Below, piece after piece: positions 7,259-14,694 of a stretch of 20,055 bases of DNA. This stretch comes from an uncultured Novosphingobium sp. (lineage in GTDB: Bacteria; Pseudomonadota; Alphaproteobacteria; Sphingomonadales; Sphingomonadaceae): assembly GCA_937996535.1 (NCBI GenBank), contig CALKVF010000026.1, positions 1-20,055 on the forward strand. The letters are read 5' to 3'. Positions within the stretch are counted from its first letter, which is position 1, and each line of letters opens with the position of its first letter. Position numbers and translations under genes: made by a program. Under the pieces are notes generated by a model. It ran no database searches, was not told where the DNA came from, and worked only from the letters and a program-made list of their open reading frames with translations.

Positions 7259-7852
7259 TTACGGGCGCGGCGGGCGGGCGTTAAGCTCGGGCGGCGGCGC
7301 ATCGGCCGCGGCGGGCTGTTCCTTGGTCTTGGCGTCCGCCTCGGCATTGGCCTTTTCGCGGGCCTCGTAATTCTTTTCCGCCTGTTCGACCCGGCCCTGG
7401 GTGGCCGCGGCTTCGGCATCAATGGTCGAGAGGCGCTTTTCGCGCTCGGCCGCAATCAGTTCGCCCATCTTGACGTCGGACGAGGTCTTCTTTTCGGCAT
7501 AGGCGGCGTTGATCAGCTTGGCCGAACACCCGGTCCAGCCGCCAGCCCCCGTGGCCGAGCACGAATTGGTGCCGCCCGCGCCAACGGTTTCATAGGCCAG
7601 CACCTTGTTGTTCCAGGCCTCGCTCGACGGACGGTTGACCGGCTCGCGCAGGTTCTTGGGAATGCGGAAGCGTTCGGCCTCCTGCTTGCGGGCGCAGACG
7701 GTGATCGTGTCGTCGCTCGATTCCGGGCACTTGTCATCGCCGTAAACGATCAGCTGGTTGACCTTGGGTTCGGGCCTGTCCTGCGCAGCGGCGGGAGCGG
7801 CCAGCACCAGCGTGGCGGCAAGCGAGGCGGGCAGGGCAATCAGCAGGCGCAT
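7259..7852 (-). CDS. Secreted/periplasmic protein of unknown function with C-terminal coiled coil
   Basis: The product has 197 residues. A clear Sec signal peptide spans residues 1-23 (hydrophobic core, AAPAAA before QD). The mature part has four cysteines (C42, C53, C98, C109) that could form two disulfides, a VNQLIVYGDDKCPESSDDTITVC block, and a charged helical stretch near 128-175 (REKR...EAAATQGRVEQAEKNYEAREKANAEADAK). It ends in a Pro/Ala-rich tail. The ATG at 7852 has a strong AAGGAG 8 nt upstream, which fixes the start. I do not recognise the family. It resembles the small secreted proteins common in sphingomonads, but no function can be assigned. It converges on fabI and lies downstream of coq7, separated by a long palindrome. 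Confidence 0.82.
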   Translation of the reverse strand: MRLLIALPASLAATLVLAAPAAAQDRPEPKVNQLIVYGDDKCPESSDDTITVCARKQEAERFRIPKNLREPVNRPSSEAWNNKVLAYETVGAGGTNSCSATGAGGWTGCSAKLINAAYAEKKTSSDVKMGELIAAEREKRLSTIDAEAAATQGRVEQAEKNYEAREKANAEADAKTKEQPAAADAPPPELNARPPRP

Positions 7853-7978
7853 CGAATATCTCCTTGGGCTGCATCCAGCATTAGGCAGCCGCTGCACTGA
7901 ATACCAGATGAAGCGGCGTTTCCATTGGCCCGAATCAAATCGGATCGTGCCAAGGTCCATTAGCACGGACCTGTCCTA

Positions 7979-8052
7979 GCCAGCCCACTCCCCCGGCCCG
8001 GCCACCCGCTGAAGGTACCCTATGGGTGGCCGGGCCGGGGGAGTGGGCTGGC
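7979..8052. repeat. GGTACC-loop long palindrome, copy 1
   Basis: A perfect 29-bp inverted repeat (7979-8007 with 8024-8052) encloses the 16-nt loop gctgaaggtaccctat. It lies 16 nt beyond the coq7 stop and upstream of the secreted-protein gene. A second copy at 12198-12269 has a 28-bp stem and a 16-nt loop. Twenty-three of 28 stem positions per arm are identical, and the differences are matched in the opposite arm. Copy 1 on the minus strand corresponds to copy 2 on the plus strand according to the loop. It may act as a terminator or a REP-like dispersed element; there is no T-tract. Confidence 0.85.
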
Positions 8053-8066
8053 GGGGGAAACCCCGC
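8051..8066. repeat. Small GAAA-tetraloop hairpin next to palindrome copy 1
   Basis: gcggggGAAAccccgc forms a 6-bp GC-only stem with a GNRA-type tetraloop on the plus-strand reading. It overlaps the outer end of the long palindrome by two bases and ends 2 nt before the coq7 stop codon. Its role is unknown. It could help form a compound 3'-end structure. Confidence 0.5.
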
Positions 8067-8068
8067 AA

Positions 8069-8584
8069 TCAGAACCGCTGCGCGAGCCCGATCGCCAGCC
8101 GGCAGCCCAGCCGGATCGCGCCCGACAGCAGCGGATAGGCAACCGCCTGCTCCGCACCGTTAGCCAGCGCGGTTTCGCGGTGGGCGCGCTCGTCATCGCG
8201 AAACTCGCGGATCATGCCGGCGAGTTCGGGATCGTCCTCGCCCAGCTCGTCAAGCTGCTGGGTATAGTGCGCCTCGATCTCTTCCTCGACCGCGGCGGTG
8301 CAGGCCATCGCCGCCTTGGGCCCGATCAGCGCGGTGGCCGCACCCAGCGCGAAGCCGGCCACGCTCCAGAACGGCTGAAGCGCGGTCGGCCGCACCCCGC
8401 GCTCGGCGATCAGGGCATCGAACTTTGCGCGGTGTGCGGCTTCCTGTTCGGCCATGTGGCGCACTTCGCTGGCGAGCGGCGCGCGATCCCCCATCACCGC
8501 CAGCTGCCCGGCATAGATCCGGGTCGCGCCATATTCGCCCGCCTGATCGACGCGCAGCATCCGGGCGGAGCGGCTTTCGCTCAC
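8069..8584 (-). CDS. coq7: 3-demethoxyubiquinol 3-hydroxylase (Coq7 di-iron monooxygenase)
   Basis: The product has 171 residues and carries out a late hydroxylation in ubiquinone biosynthesis. The di-iron ligands are visible: E17 in DQAGEYGATRIYAGQ, E48xxH51 in EQEAAH, the glutamate cluster 100-102 with H106 in VEEEIEAHY, and E132xxH135 in DERAHRE. The length matches the short bacterial Coq7 type. The GTG at 8584 is chosen because GTGA overlaps the dsbB stop by 4 nt, a typical translational-coupling arrangement. An ATG in the dsbB reading region at 8689 would overlap dsbB by about 100 nt. An internal ATG at residue 9 is possible but less likely. It is the last gene of the rlmH-to-coq7 block. 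Confidence 0.93.
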   Translation of the reverse strand: MSESRSARMLRVDQAGEYGATRIYAGQLAVMGDRAPLASEVRHMAEQEAAHRAKFDALIAERGVRPTALQPFWSVAGFALGAATALIGPKAAMACTAAVEEEIEAHYTQQLDELGEDDPELAGMIREFRDDERAHRETALANGAEQAVAYPLLSGAIRLGCRLAIGLAQRF

Positions 8585-9072
8585 TTTGCGGCGCCCCGCG
8601 CGCGGGCCAGCAGCGCCAGCACGGCGAGCCCGGCCGGAACCGAAATCAGGAAATTGAAGCCCGCCAGGCTGATCCCCATCAGCTGCCACTGCACCTGATC
8701 GCAGCGCACCAGCGGCGCTTCGAGAATCGCCTTGAGCGGATCGCCGCCGCTACCGAGCCCCGGCGCACCGCTGCAGGTGGTGAAGCCCTGCCACCACTGG
8801 TATTCGACCCCGGCGTGGAACGCACCGATCAGCCCCGAAATCAGGATCGCGATCCCGGCCAACGCCACCGGCGCCCGCGCGCCCGGACGAGCGAGCGCAA
8901 GCAGGCCCAAGGCGAGCGCGGCGAAATGCGGATAGCGCTGCCACCAGCACATCTCGCACGGGTAGAGGCCAAAGGCATATTGCCCGAGATAGGCCCCGCC
9001 GAGCAGCGCCGCCGGAACCGCAAGGGCCAGCAGGCGAGCCGTGCTGGCAGCCTGTTCACCGCGCGGCAGCAT
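8581..9072 (-). CDS. dsbB: DsbB-family disulfide bond formation protein
   Basis: The product has 163 residues with about four hydrophobic helices. Redox-active cysteines are visible as the first pair in YPCEMCWWQRYPH (C39, C42) and the second pair at TTCSGA (C100) and VRCDQ (C124). The protein is expected to reoxidise periplasmic DsbA and pass electrons to ubiquinone. Its ATG overlaps the S41 protease stop as TGATG, and its stop overlaps the coq7 GTG. The neighbouring coq7 makes the quinone that DsbB uses as electron acceptor, a fitting pairing though not proof of coregulation. In-frame upstream sequence to 9129 lies inside the protease gene and was not used. Confidence 0.93.
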   Translation of the reverse strand: MLPRGEQAASTARLLALAVPAALLGGAYLGQYAFGLYPCEMCWWQRYPHFAALALGLLALARPGARAPVALAGIAILISGLIGAFHAGVEYQWWQGFTTCSGAPGLGSGGDPLKAILEAPLVRCDQVQWQLMGISLAGFNFLISVPAGLAVLALLARARGAAK

Positions 9073-10403
9073 CACTTCTTGCGCCCCAGCGGGGCAACCG
9101 TGTGGTTGAGCGTCTGGATCGCGTACCACAGCTGGTAATCCTCGATCCCCTTGGCCTTGAGTTCCTCGGGCGTGGCCTTGAAGCGCGGATCGATCTGCGG
9201 ATCGGCTTCGAGCTTCTTGTCGTCGATGTTGATCTCGTTGACGAGGTGGCGGCGCAGGTCGCTCTCGCGGATCGAGAACTGCGCGCGCTTGGCCGCATCC
9301 GGATCGGACAGCTGCGGCACGCGGATATCGGGTTCGATCCCACCTTCCTGCACCGACCGGCCCGAAGGCGTGTAATAGCGCGCCGTGGTAATCTTGACCG
9401 CGTGCTTGCGATCAAGCGGGAACAGCGACTGGACGCTGCCCTTGCCGAAGCTGCGCTCGCCCATGATCAGCGCGCGGTGCTGGTCCTGCAGCGCGCCAGC
9501 GACGATTTCCGAGGCCGAAGCCGAGCCCGCATCGATCAGCACGATCACCGGCAGGCCCTTGGCGGCATCGCCAGGGAACATGCTTTCGGCGCGGTAGAAC
9601 TCGTTATCCTCGGGATTGCGGCCGCGCTGCGAAACAATATCGCCCTTGGTCACGAACAGATCCGACAGCGCCACCGCTTCATCAAGCGACCCGCCTGGGT
9701 TCTGCCGCAGATCGAGCACCACACCCGACAGTTTGCCGCCGGCCTGCTTGCGCAGATCGATGATCGCCTTGTTGACGTCGGTCCCGACATCGCGGCTGAA
9801 CTCGTTGACGCTGATCACGGCAACGTGATCCTTGAGTTCGGAGGTCACCGGCTCAAGCTTGATCACGCCGCGCGTCACGGTCACATCGAAGGGCTCGTCG
9901 CGGCCGGCGCGGAAGATCGTCAGGCGGATCTTGGTCCCGGCCTCGCCGCGCATCTGCGCCACGGCATCGTCCAGTTCGCTGCCGTAGATCAGCTTGCCAT
10001 CGAGGTGGGTGATATAGTCGCCCGCCTTGATCCCGGCTTCGGCGGCAGGGCTGCCCTTCATCGGCGCGATCACCTTGACCGCGCCGTCTTCCATGCCGAC
10101 CGACAGGCCAAGGCCCGAATAGTTGCCGTCGATCATGTTGTTGAGCCGGTCGAGCGTGGCGCCCTGCAGGTAATCGCTGTGCGGATCGAGCGCGGCGAGC
10201 ATCCCCTCGATCGCGCCGTCGACCAGCTTGTCGTCATCGACCTGCTCGACATACTGCGCCTTGACCAGCTGATAGACGGTCAGCAGGCGGCCGAACTGCG
10301 GCCCGGCGCGGCCATCGACCGCCGCCAACCCCGCCGTGGTGGCCGGAATAAGCGCAACGGCACTGACCAGCAGCGCAGCGCGGAACAGGGGGGCGAACTT
10401 CAT
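9072..10403 (-). CDS. S41-family C-terminal processing peptidase (CtpA-like)
   Basis: The product has 443 residues with an N-terminal signal peptide or anchor (about 1-28, ATTAGLAA), so it acts in the periplasm. The order is a helical N-region with ALDPHSDYL (71-79), a PDZ domain near 93-180 (GLGLSVGMEDGAVKVIAPM, GIKAGDYI), and the S41 core (VVLDLRQNPGGSLDEAV). The catalytic Ser/Lys pair is in GSASASEI (S296) and FGKGSVQ (K321), at the same 25-residue spacing as in Prc. Such proteases process or degrade envelope proteins and often work with LytM hydrolase regulators. The ATG at 10403 has AAAGG 10 nt upstream; a GTG at 10421 is the alternative. It follows the EnvC-like gene by 84 nt. Confidence 0.94.
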   Translation of the reverse strand: MKFAPLFRAALLVSAVALIPATTAGLAAVDGRAGPQFGRLLTVYQLVKAQYVEQVDDDKLVDGAIEGMLAALDPHSDYLQGATLDRLNNMIDGNYSGLGLSVGMEDGAVKVIAPMKGSPAAEAGIKAGDYITHLDGKLIYGSELDDAVAQMRGEAGTKIRLTIFRAGRDEPFDVTVTRGVIKLEPVTSELKDHVAVISVNEFSRDVGTDVNKAIIDLRKQAGGKLSGVVLDLRQNPGGSLDEAVALSDLFVTKGDIVSQRGRNPEDNEFYRAESMFPGDAAKGLPVIVLIDAGSASASEIVAGALQDQHRALIMGERSFGKGSVQSLFPLDRKHAVKITTARYYTPSGRSVQEGGIEPDIRVPQLSDPDAAKRAQFSIRESDLRRHLVNEINIDDKKLEADPQIDPRFKATPEELKAKGIEDYQLWYAIQTLNHTVAPLGRKK

Positions 10404-10487
10404 CGGCAACGGGCCTTTCACAGCTTTGGCCGCCTCTCTATCGCGCAGCGGCGCTGAACGCCAGATGGCGCGAATGCCGGCATGGCA

Positions 10488-11720
10488 TCAGGTTTTGAGG
10501 AAATCGAGCGGATTGACCGGCACTCCGGCGCGGCGCAGTTCAAGTGAAAGTAGCGGCCGGCCCGGCCCGGTCTGCCCGAGCGGCGATCCGGCTACCAGCA
10601 TCTGCCCGACCCGGGCATCGAGTTGGGCCAGCCCGGTGACCAGCGAAGTCCAGCCGCCGCCATGCTCGATGATGACGATATTGCCATAGCCCTGATAGGG
10701 CCCGGCAAAGACCACGCGCCCACCGGCCGGGGCAACCACCTGGGCAAAGGCGCGCGCCGCGATCGACAGCCCGCGCGAGCGCGGCTGACCGGCGCGCGCT
10801 TCGCCAAATCCTGCGACCAGCGGGCCGCTGACCGGCAGGAGATAGCGCGGCGGCGCGGCAACGGGCGGGGGTTCCGCCGCGGCCAATGCGGAAACTTCGG
10901 CGGCTTGCGGCTGGGCCGGGCGCGGCACCGGGCCCGGCAGGGCCGCGAGCCGGGCGCGCAGTTTCCCGGCCTTGCCGAGTTCGCTGACCAGCCCGGACAG
11001 ATCGCGCGCCTGTTCGGCCAGAGCCAGCGCGCGCTCGGCCTCACGGTCGGCCACGCCGCTCGCCTCACGCGAGGCGAGGCGCTGGCGCGCTTCGATAGCC
11101 GCGAGTTCGCTGCGGCGCGCGCCCAGCTGCCCTTCAGCCCCGCGCAGCTGCGTGGTGGCGCGCTCGGCTTCAAGCTGGAGCGCGCGGCCGCGGGCGATTT
11201 CGGCGCGCACCCCGGCGGTGCGGCGGTCGATTTCGGGCAGCATCGCTTCCATCACCGCGCGCAGGTGAACCGCTTCGCTCAGCGAGCCCGGGCGCAGCAA
11301 TGACAGGATCGGCGGGCGCCGCGACAGGCGTTGCAACGCGGCGGTCAGCTGGACCAGCGGACGCTGGCGTTCGGCCAGCCGGGCGCGCAGCACCGCGCGC
11401 TGCTGGCCGATCAGCTGGACCCGGGCCTGGTTGGCGGCGATCTCGGCCTCGCTTTGCTGGATACGGGCGGCCAGCGCCGCGCTTTCCTGCGCGGTGCGAT
11501 CGGCCGAAGCGGCGGCATCGCGGGCATTGACCTCAAGCGCCTCGGCGCGGCGACGGGCACTTTCCCCCTCGGCCTGGGCCTGGGCCAGCGCGCGGCGGGT
11601 ATCCTCAACCGTTTCATAGGCGGGAGCCTGTTGCTGGCGGTCCTGCGCCAGCACGCCGCACACCCCAAGCACCAGCACCAGCGCAGCAGGCACAAGCATC
11701 CGGGCAAGGTGCAGTCTCAT
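10488..11720 (-). CDS. EnvC-like murein hydrolase regulator (degenerate LytM/M23 domain)
   Basis: The product has 410 residues. A signal peptide (about 1-25, ending VLAQ) is followed by long Ala/Glu/Arg-rich coiled coils near 40-125 and 175-255, a Pro-rich linker, and a LytM fold at about 295-405. That domain keeps the fold landmarks VVAPAGGRVVFAGPYQGYGNIVIIEHG. It lacks the metal ligands: the usual HxGxD is replaced by RSRGLSIAA, and the HxH strand reads LLSLELR. It is therefore predicted to be non-catalytic, like EnvC, which activates amidases during septum splitting. The start is 9 nt after the rlmH stop, with ATAAGG as a likely ribosome site. The S41 protease follows, a pairing common near EnvC genes. 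No amidase is in the window. Confidence 0.9.
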   Translation of the reverse strand: MRLHLARMLVPAALVLVLGVCGVLAQDRQQQAPAYETVEDTRRALAQAQAEGESARRRAEALEVNARDAAASADRTAQESAALAARIQQSEAEIAANQARVQLIGQQRAVLRARLAERQRPLVQLTAALQRLSRRPPILSLLRPGSLSEAVHLRAVMEAMLPEIDRRTAGVRAEIARGRALQLEAERATTQLRGAEGQLGARRSELAAIEARQRLASREASGVADREAERALALAEQARDLSGLVSELGKAGKLRARLAALPGPVPRPAQPQAAEVSALAAAEPPPVAAPPRYLLPVSGPLVAGFGEARAGQPRSRGLSIAARAFAQVVAPAGGRVVFAGPYQGYGNIVIIEHGGGWTSLVTGLAQLDARVGQMLVAGSPLGQTGPGRPLLSLELRRAGVPVNPLDFLKT

Positions 11721-11729
11721 CGCCGGGCC

Positions 11730-12152
11730 TTATCCCGAACGATGGTAGGGATGGCCAGCCAAAATACTGGTAGCGCGCCATAATTGTTCGGCGAGCATGG
11801 CCCGGGCCAGCATGTGCGGCCAGGTCATCGCGCCAAAGGCGATCAGCAGGTCGGCATTTTCGCGCGCCGGGGCGCCGTGGCCATCGGCAGCGCCGATCAG
11901 AAAGCGCGCCTCGCGCACGCCGTCATCGCGCCAGCGGCCAAGCAGGGCGGCAAATTCCTCGGACGAAAGCTGTTTGCCGCGCTCATCGAGCAAGACCTCG
12001 CGCGCCGGGCTGAGCGGCGCTGGCAAGGTGCCGCCGACATCGGGCAATTCGGTGATCTTGAACGGCCAGGCGATCCGCTTGGCATAGCGATCGACCAGGT
12101 CCGCTTCGCTGGAGCGCCCGATCTTGCCGCGCGCGATGATGTGCAGGCGCAT
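11730..12152 (-). CDS. rlmH: 23S rRNA pseudouridine-1915 N3-methyltransferase
   Basis: The product has 140 residues, slightly short but usual for alphaproteobacterial RlmH. This SPOUT methyltransferase modifies pseudouridine 1915 in helix 69 of 23S rRNA using SAM. Visible family blocks are MRLHIIARGKI at the start, FLIGAADGHG (SAM-binding knot) and the closing WPHMLARAMLAEQLWRATSILAGHPYHR. Glycine is replaced by alanine in the usual IGGADG. The ATG at 12152 has no recognisable Shine-Dalgarno, and its upstream region holds two palindromes. The EnvC-like gene begins 9 nt after its stop, and rsfS lies 146 nt upstream, a common gene neighbourhood. Confidence 0.95.
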   Translation of the reverse strand: MRLHIIARGKIGRSSEADLVDRYAKRIAWPFKITELPDVGGTLPAPLSPAREVLLDERGKQLSSEEFAALLGRWRDDGVREARFLIGAADGHGAPARENADLLIAFGAMTWPHMLARAMLAEQLWRATSILAGHPYHRSG

Positions 12153-12167
12153 TTAGGTGCGTGGTCC

Positions 12168-12187
12168 GCGCTGGCAGGTGCCAGCGC
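12168..12187. repeat. Short palindrome upstream of rlmH
   Basis: gcgctggca and tgccagcgc form a 9-bp perfect inverted repeat separated by GG, starting 16 nt from the rlmH start codon. It could be an operator or part of a folded rlmH leader. It adjoins the large palindrome at 12198. Function unknown. Confidence 0.5.
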
Positions 12188-12197
12188 TCGCGCGGCT

Positions 12198-12269
12198 CCG
12201 GCCCGCTCCCCCAGCCCGACCGCCCACAGGGTACCATGAACGGGTGGTCGGGCTGGGGGAGCGGGCCGG
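12198..12269. repeat. GGTACC-loop long palindrome, copy 2
   Basis: A 28-bp inverted repeat (12198-12225 with 12242-12269) contains one G-T wobble position (12222/12245) and encloses the 16-nt loop acagggtaccatgaac. It lies 29 nt beyond the rsfS stop and 45 nt upstream of the rlmH start. The stem matches copy 1 at 23 of 28 positions, with compensating changes on both arms. The loop matches the reverse complement of the copy-1 loop at 12 of 16 positions, including AGGGTACC. It separates the proA-nadD-rsfS block from the rlmH block. Confidence 0.85.
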
Positions 12270-12298
12270 CGTTGCATCCAGCCGTACGGCCGAATCAA

Positions 12299-12691
12299 TC
12301 ATGCGTTGCCCGAATCTCCGAACGCCCACATCCGCTCAAGATTGTAGAAGGTGCGCACTTCGGGGCGGAACAGGTGGACCACCACGTCGCCAGCGTCGAT
12401 CAGCACCCAGTCAGCGGCCGGGAGGCCTTCGATGCGGACGTGGCCGAAGCCGCCGTGCTTGACCCGTTCGGCCAGCTTCTGCGCCATGGCCGCAACCTGG
12501 CGGGTCGAACGTCCCGAGGCGATGACCATGTGATCGGCGATCGAGCTTTTCCCGGCAAGCGGGATCGAGACGATCTCCTGCGCCTGATCGTCGTCAAGCG
12601 ACTTGAGCACCAGTTCGTGGAGCGAACCGGGTTCCGATTCGGGCAGCGGGGCGGGGGCGGCAGAGGCCGGGGTGGGCTGGGCAGGCGTCAT
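12299..12691 (-). CDS. rsfS: Ribosome silencing factor RsfS (YbeB/Iojap)
   Basis: The product has 130 residues. RsfS binds ribosomal protein L14 and blocks 30S-50S joining when nutrients are scarce. The family core runs from about residue 25 to 118: LVLKSLDDDQAQEIVSIPL, the ADHMVIASGRSTRQVAAMAQ signature, EGLPAADWVLIDAGDVVVHLF and RTFYNLERMW. The first 22 residues are Pro/Ala/Ser-rich and poorly conserved, so a shorter start cannot be excluded. No clear Shine-Dalgarno precedes the ATG at 12691. It follows nadD by 61 nt, the usual nadD-rsfS order, and precedes the palindrome and rlmH. Confidence 0.94.
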   Translation of the reverse strand: MTPAQPTPASAAPAPLPESEPGSLHELVLKSLDDDQAQEIVSIPLAGKSSIADHMVIASGRSTRQVAAMAQKLAERVKHGGFGHVRIEGLPAADWVLIDAGDVVVHLFRPEVRTFYNLERMWAFGDSGNA

Positions 12692-12752
12692 GAAAAGGGG
12701 ATCGAATCCTCTGGGTGGGCAGCGCAGATCGCGGGACGATGCACGGAAAAAC

Positions 12753-13409
12753 TCATTTCCGCGCGGCTCCGGTAATGTCTGAAGCGAGGGGATGGTGGGT
12801 CAGCGGATCGCGCTGGGCATGGCGGGCAAGGCCGCTCGGCCAGTCAGGATCAGCGCGGCGAATCGCTGTCGCCGAACGCGGATCTGGATCGAAACGCAAA
12901 TGTATCAGCGCGGGTGCGCTCCATCCTGCCCGGTGTTGCAAACTGGACTTCGAGCGCCGGTAACGGCCGAGCCAGGCCATCGCGGGGCTCGCGAAGGCAG
13001 CGCCATCATAGCCCGGACGCGCGATAACCGCAATCGGCATGGCGCGGGCGATGCCGCGCCAGTCACGCCAGCGATGGAACTGCGCGAGATTATCGCTGCC
13101 CATCAACCAGACGAAGCGCACTTTGGGATAGCGCCGGCGCAGCGCCCGCAGGGTATCGACGGTGAACACCGTGCCCAGTTCGCGCTCGATCGCGGTGGGC
13201 CGGATCGGTGCGCGCCGGGCCTGCCGGCGGGCCGAGGCGAGCCGCACAGAGAGGGGCGCCATGCCGGATGCGGCTTTGAGCGGATTGCCCGGCGAAACCA
13301 GCCACCAAACTTCGTCGAGCCCAAGAGCCTGGCGCGCGAACAGGCTGATCCGGCGATGGCCGCCGTGCGCGGGATTGAAGCTCCCGCCGAGAAGCCCGAT
13401 CCGTTTCAG
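12753..13409 (-). CDS. nadD: Nicotinate-nucleotide adenylyltransferase (start codon uncertain)
   Basis: NadD adenylates nicotinate mononucleotide in NAD synthesis. The nucleotidyltransferase motif IGLLGGSFNPAHGGHR lies at the N-terminus. VWWLVSPGNPLK, FVWLMGSDNL and RSATAIR near the C-terminus match the family. No ATG, GTG or TTG occurs in frame between the conserved start and a TTG at 13478, which would add 23 unrelated residues and overlap proA. A CTG at 13409 lies 7 nt after GAGGG and 10 nt after the proA stop. It gives a normal 218-residue product, so I chose it. Alternatives are the TTG at 13478, an ATG at 13574 or a sequence error. The stop is firm. rsfS follows by 61 nt. Confidence 0.88.
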   Translation of the reverse strand: MKRIGLLGGSFNPAHGGHRRISLFARQALGLDEVWWLVSPGNPLKAASGMAPLSVRLASARRQARRAPIRPTAIERELGTVFTVDTLRALRRRYPKVRFVWLMGSDNLAQFHRWRDWRGIARAMPIAVIARPGYDGAAFASPAMAWLGRYRRSKSSLQHRAGWSAPALIHLRFDPDPRSATAIRRADPDWPSGLARHAQRDPLTHHPLASDITGAARK

Positions 13410-13419
13410 AACCGCGCCC

Positions 13420-14694
13420 TCAAGGCCGGGTTTGCCCGTGCCCGCGCACCTGCCACTTGTAGGTGGTGAGCCCTTCAAGCGCGACCGGGCCGCGGGCGTG
13501 GAGCCGCCCGGTGGCGATCCCGATTTCCGCGCCGAGCCCGAATTCGCCGCCATCGGCGAACTGGGTGCTCGCATTGGCCATCACGATCGCGCTGTCGACT
13601 TCGGCGAGGAAGCGTTCGGTGACCAAGGCATCCTCGCTGACGATCGCATCGGTGTGGTGCGAGGAATGGCGGGCGATGTGCTCCATCGCCGCATCAAGCC
13701 CATCAACCACCGCGACCGAGAGAGTCGCGTCGAGATATTCGGTATCCCAGTCCTCGGCGCTGGCCGGCACGATTCGGGGGTCGAGCGCGCAGGCCCGCGC
13801 ATCGCCGCGCAGTTCGCACCCGGCATCCAGCAATGCACCAACCACCGCCCCGCTGGCAGAAAACTGCGCATCGAGCAGCAGGGTTTCCATCGACCCGCAA
13901 ATCCCGGTGCGGCGCAGCTTGGCATTGAGCGCGATCGCCTCGGCCTTGGCCGGATCGGCGGCGGCATGGACATAGGTGTGGCAGATGCCATCGAGGTGCG
14001 CGAGCACCGGCACCCGGGCATCGGCCTGAACCCGCGCGACCAGGCTTTTCCCGCCGCGCGGCACGATCATGTCGATCAGCCCCGCCGCGGTCAGCATCGC
14101 GCCCACGGCGGCGCGGTCCTGGGTCGGCAGCAATTGCACGGCTGCGGCGGGCACGCCCGCGCTGGCCAGCCCTTCGGCCAGGGCCGCATGGATCGCGCGG
14201 TTCGAATGGACCGCCTCGCTCCCGCCGCGCAGCAGCACCGCATTGCCCGAACGCACGCACAGCGCGGCGGCATCGGCAGTCACGTTGGGGCGGCTTTCGT
14301 AGATGATCCCGATCAGCCCGATCGGAATCCGCACCCGGCTGAGCACCATGCCGTTGGGGCGCGGGGCACTGTCGATCACCTGTCCGACCGGATCGGCGAG
14401 ATCGGCGACCTGATCGACCGCATCGGCAATCCCGGCAAGCCGCGCGGGATCCAGTCGCAGCCGGTCGATCAGCGCAGCGGTCAGGCCATTGGCCTCGCCG
14501 GCGGCAACATCGCGCGCATTGGCGGCGAGAATCGCATCCTCATGAGCGCGCAGCGCCGCAGCGGCGGCGTGGAGCGCGGCGGCCTTGGCCGGGGCATCGA
14601 GCCGCGCGAGCACGCGCTGCGCGGCGCGGCCAGCCTCGGCAAGGCGGGCGACGAGCGCCTCGGGCGTTTCGGAAGTCTGGCTGTCGGCAGTCAT
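13420..14694 (-). CDS. proA: Gamma-glutamyl phosphate reductase
   Basis: The product has 424 residues, normal for ProA. It reduces gamma-glutamyl phosphate with NADPH in the second step of proline synthesis. Family blocks include VRIPIGLIGIIYESRPNVTADAA (about 121-144), NAVLLRGGSEAVHSN, DMIVPRGGKSLV and HLDGICHTYV. RTGICGSMETLL contains the likely catalytic Cys266, and the C-terminal part has HSSHHTDAIV, NASTQFADGGEFGLGAEIGI and GPVALEGLTTYKW. The start at 14694 lies opposite the M23 gene across a 220-nt gap. proA heads the minus-strand run and nadD follows immediately. proB is not in the window, so proline synthesis genes are split here. Confidence 0.96.
   Translation of the reverse strand: MTADSQTSETPEALVARLAEAGRAAQRVLARLDAPAKAAALHAAAAALRAHEDAILAANARDVAAGEANGLTAALIDRLRLDPARLAGIADAVDQVADLADPVGQVIDSAPRPNGMVLSRVRIPIGLIGIIYESRPNVTADAAALCVRSGNAVLLRGGSEAVHSNRAIHAALAEGLASAGVPAAAVQLLPTQDRAAVGAMLTAAGLIDMIVPRGGKSLVARVQADARVPVLAHLDGICHTYVHAAADPAKAEAIALNAKLRRTGICGSMETLLLDAQFSASGAVVGALLDAGCELRGDARACALDPRIVPASAEDWDTEYLDATLSVAVVDGLDAAMEHIARHSSHHTDAIVSEDALVTERFLAEVDSAIVMANASTQFADGGEFGLGAEIGIATGRLHARGPVALEGLTTYKWQVRGHGQTRP

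Noticed and set aside
9102..10457. A 451-codon open frame on the plus strand
   Set aside because: It is fully antisense to the S41 protease, whose catalytic motifs are intact. The translation shows no recognisable family.
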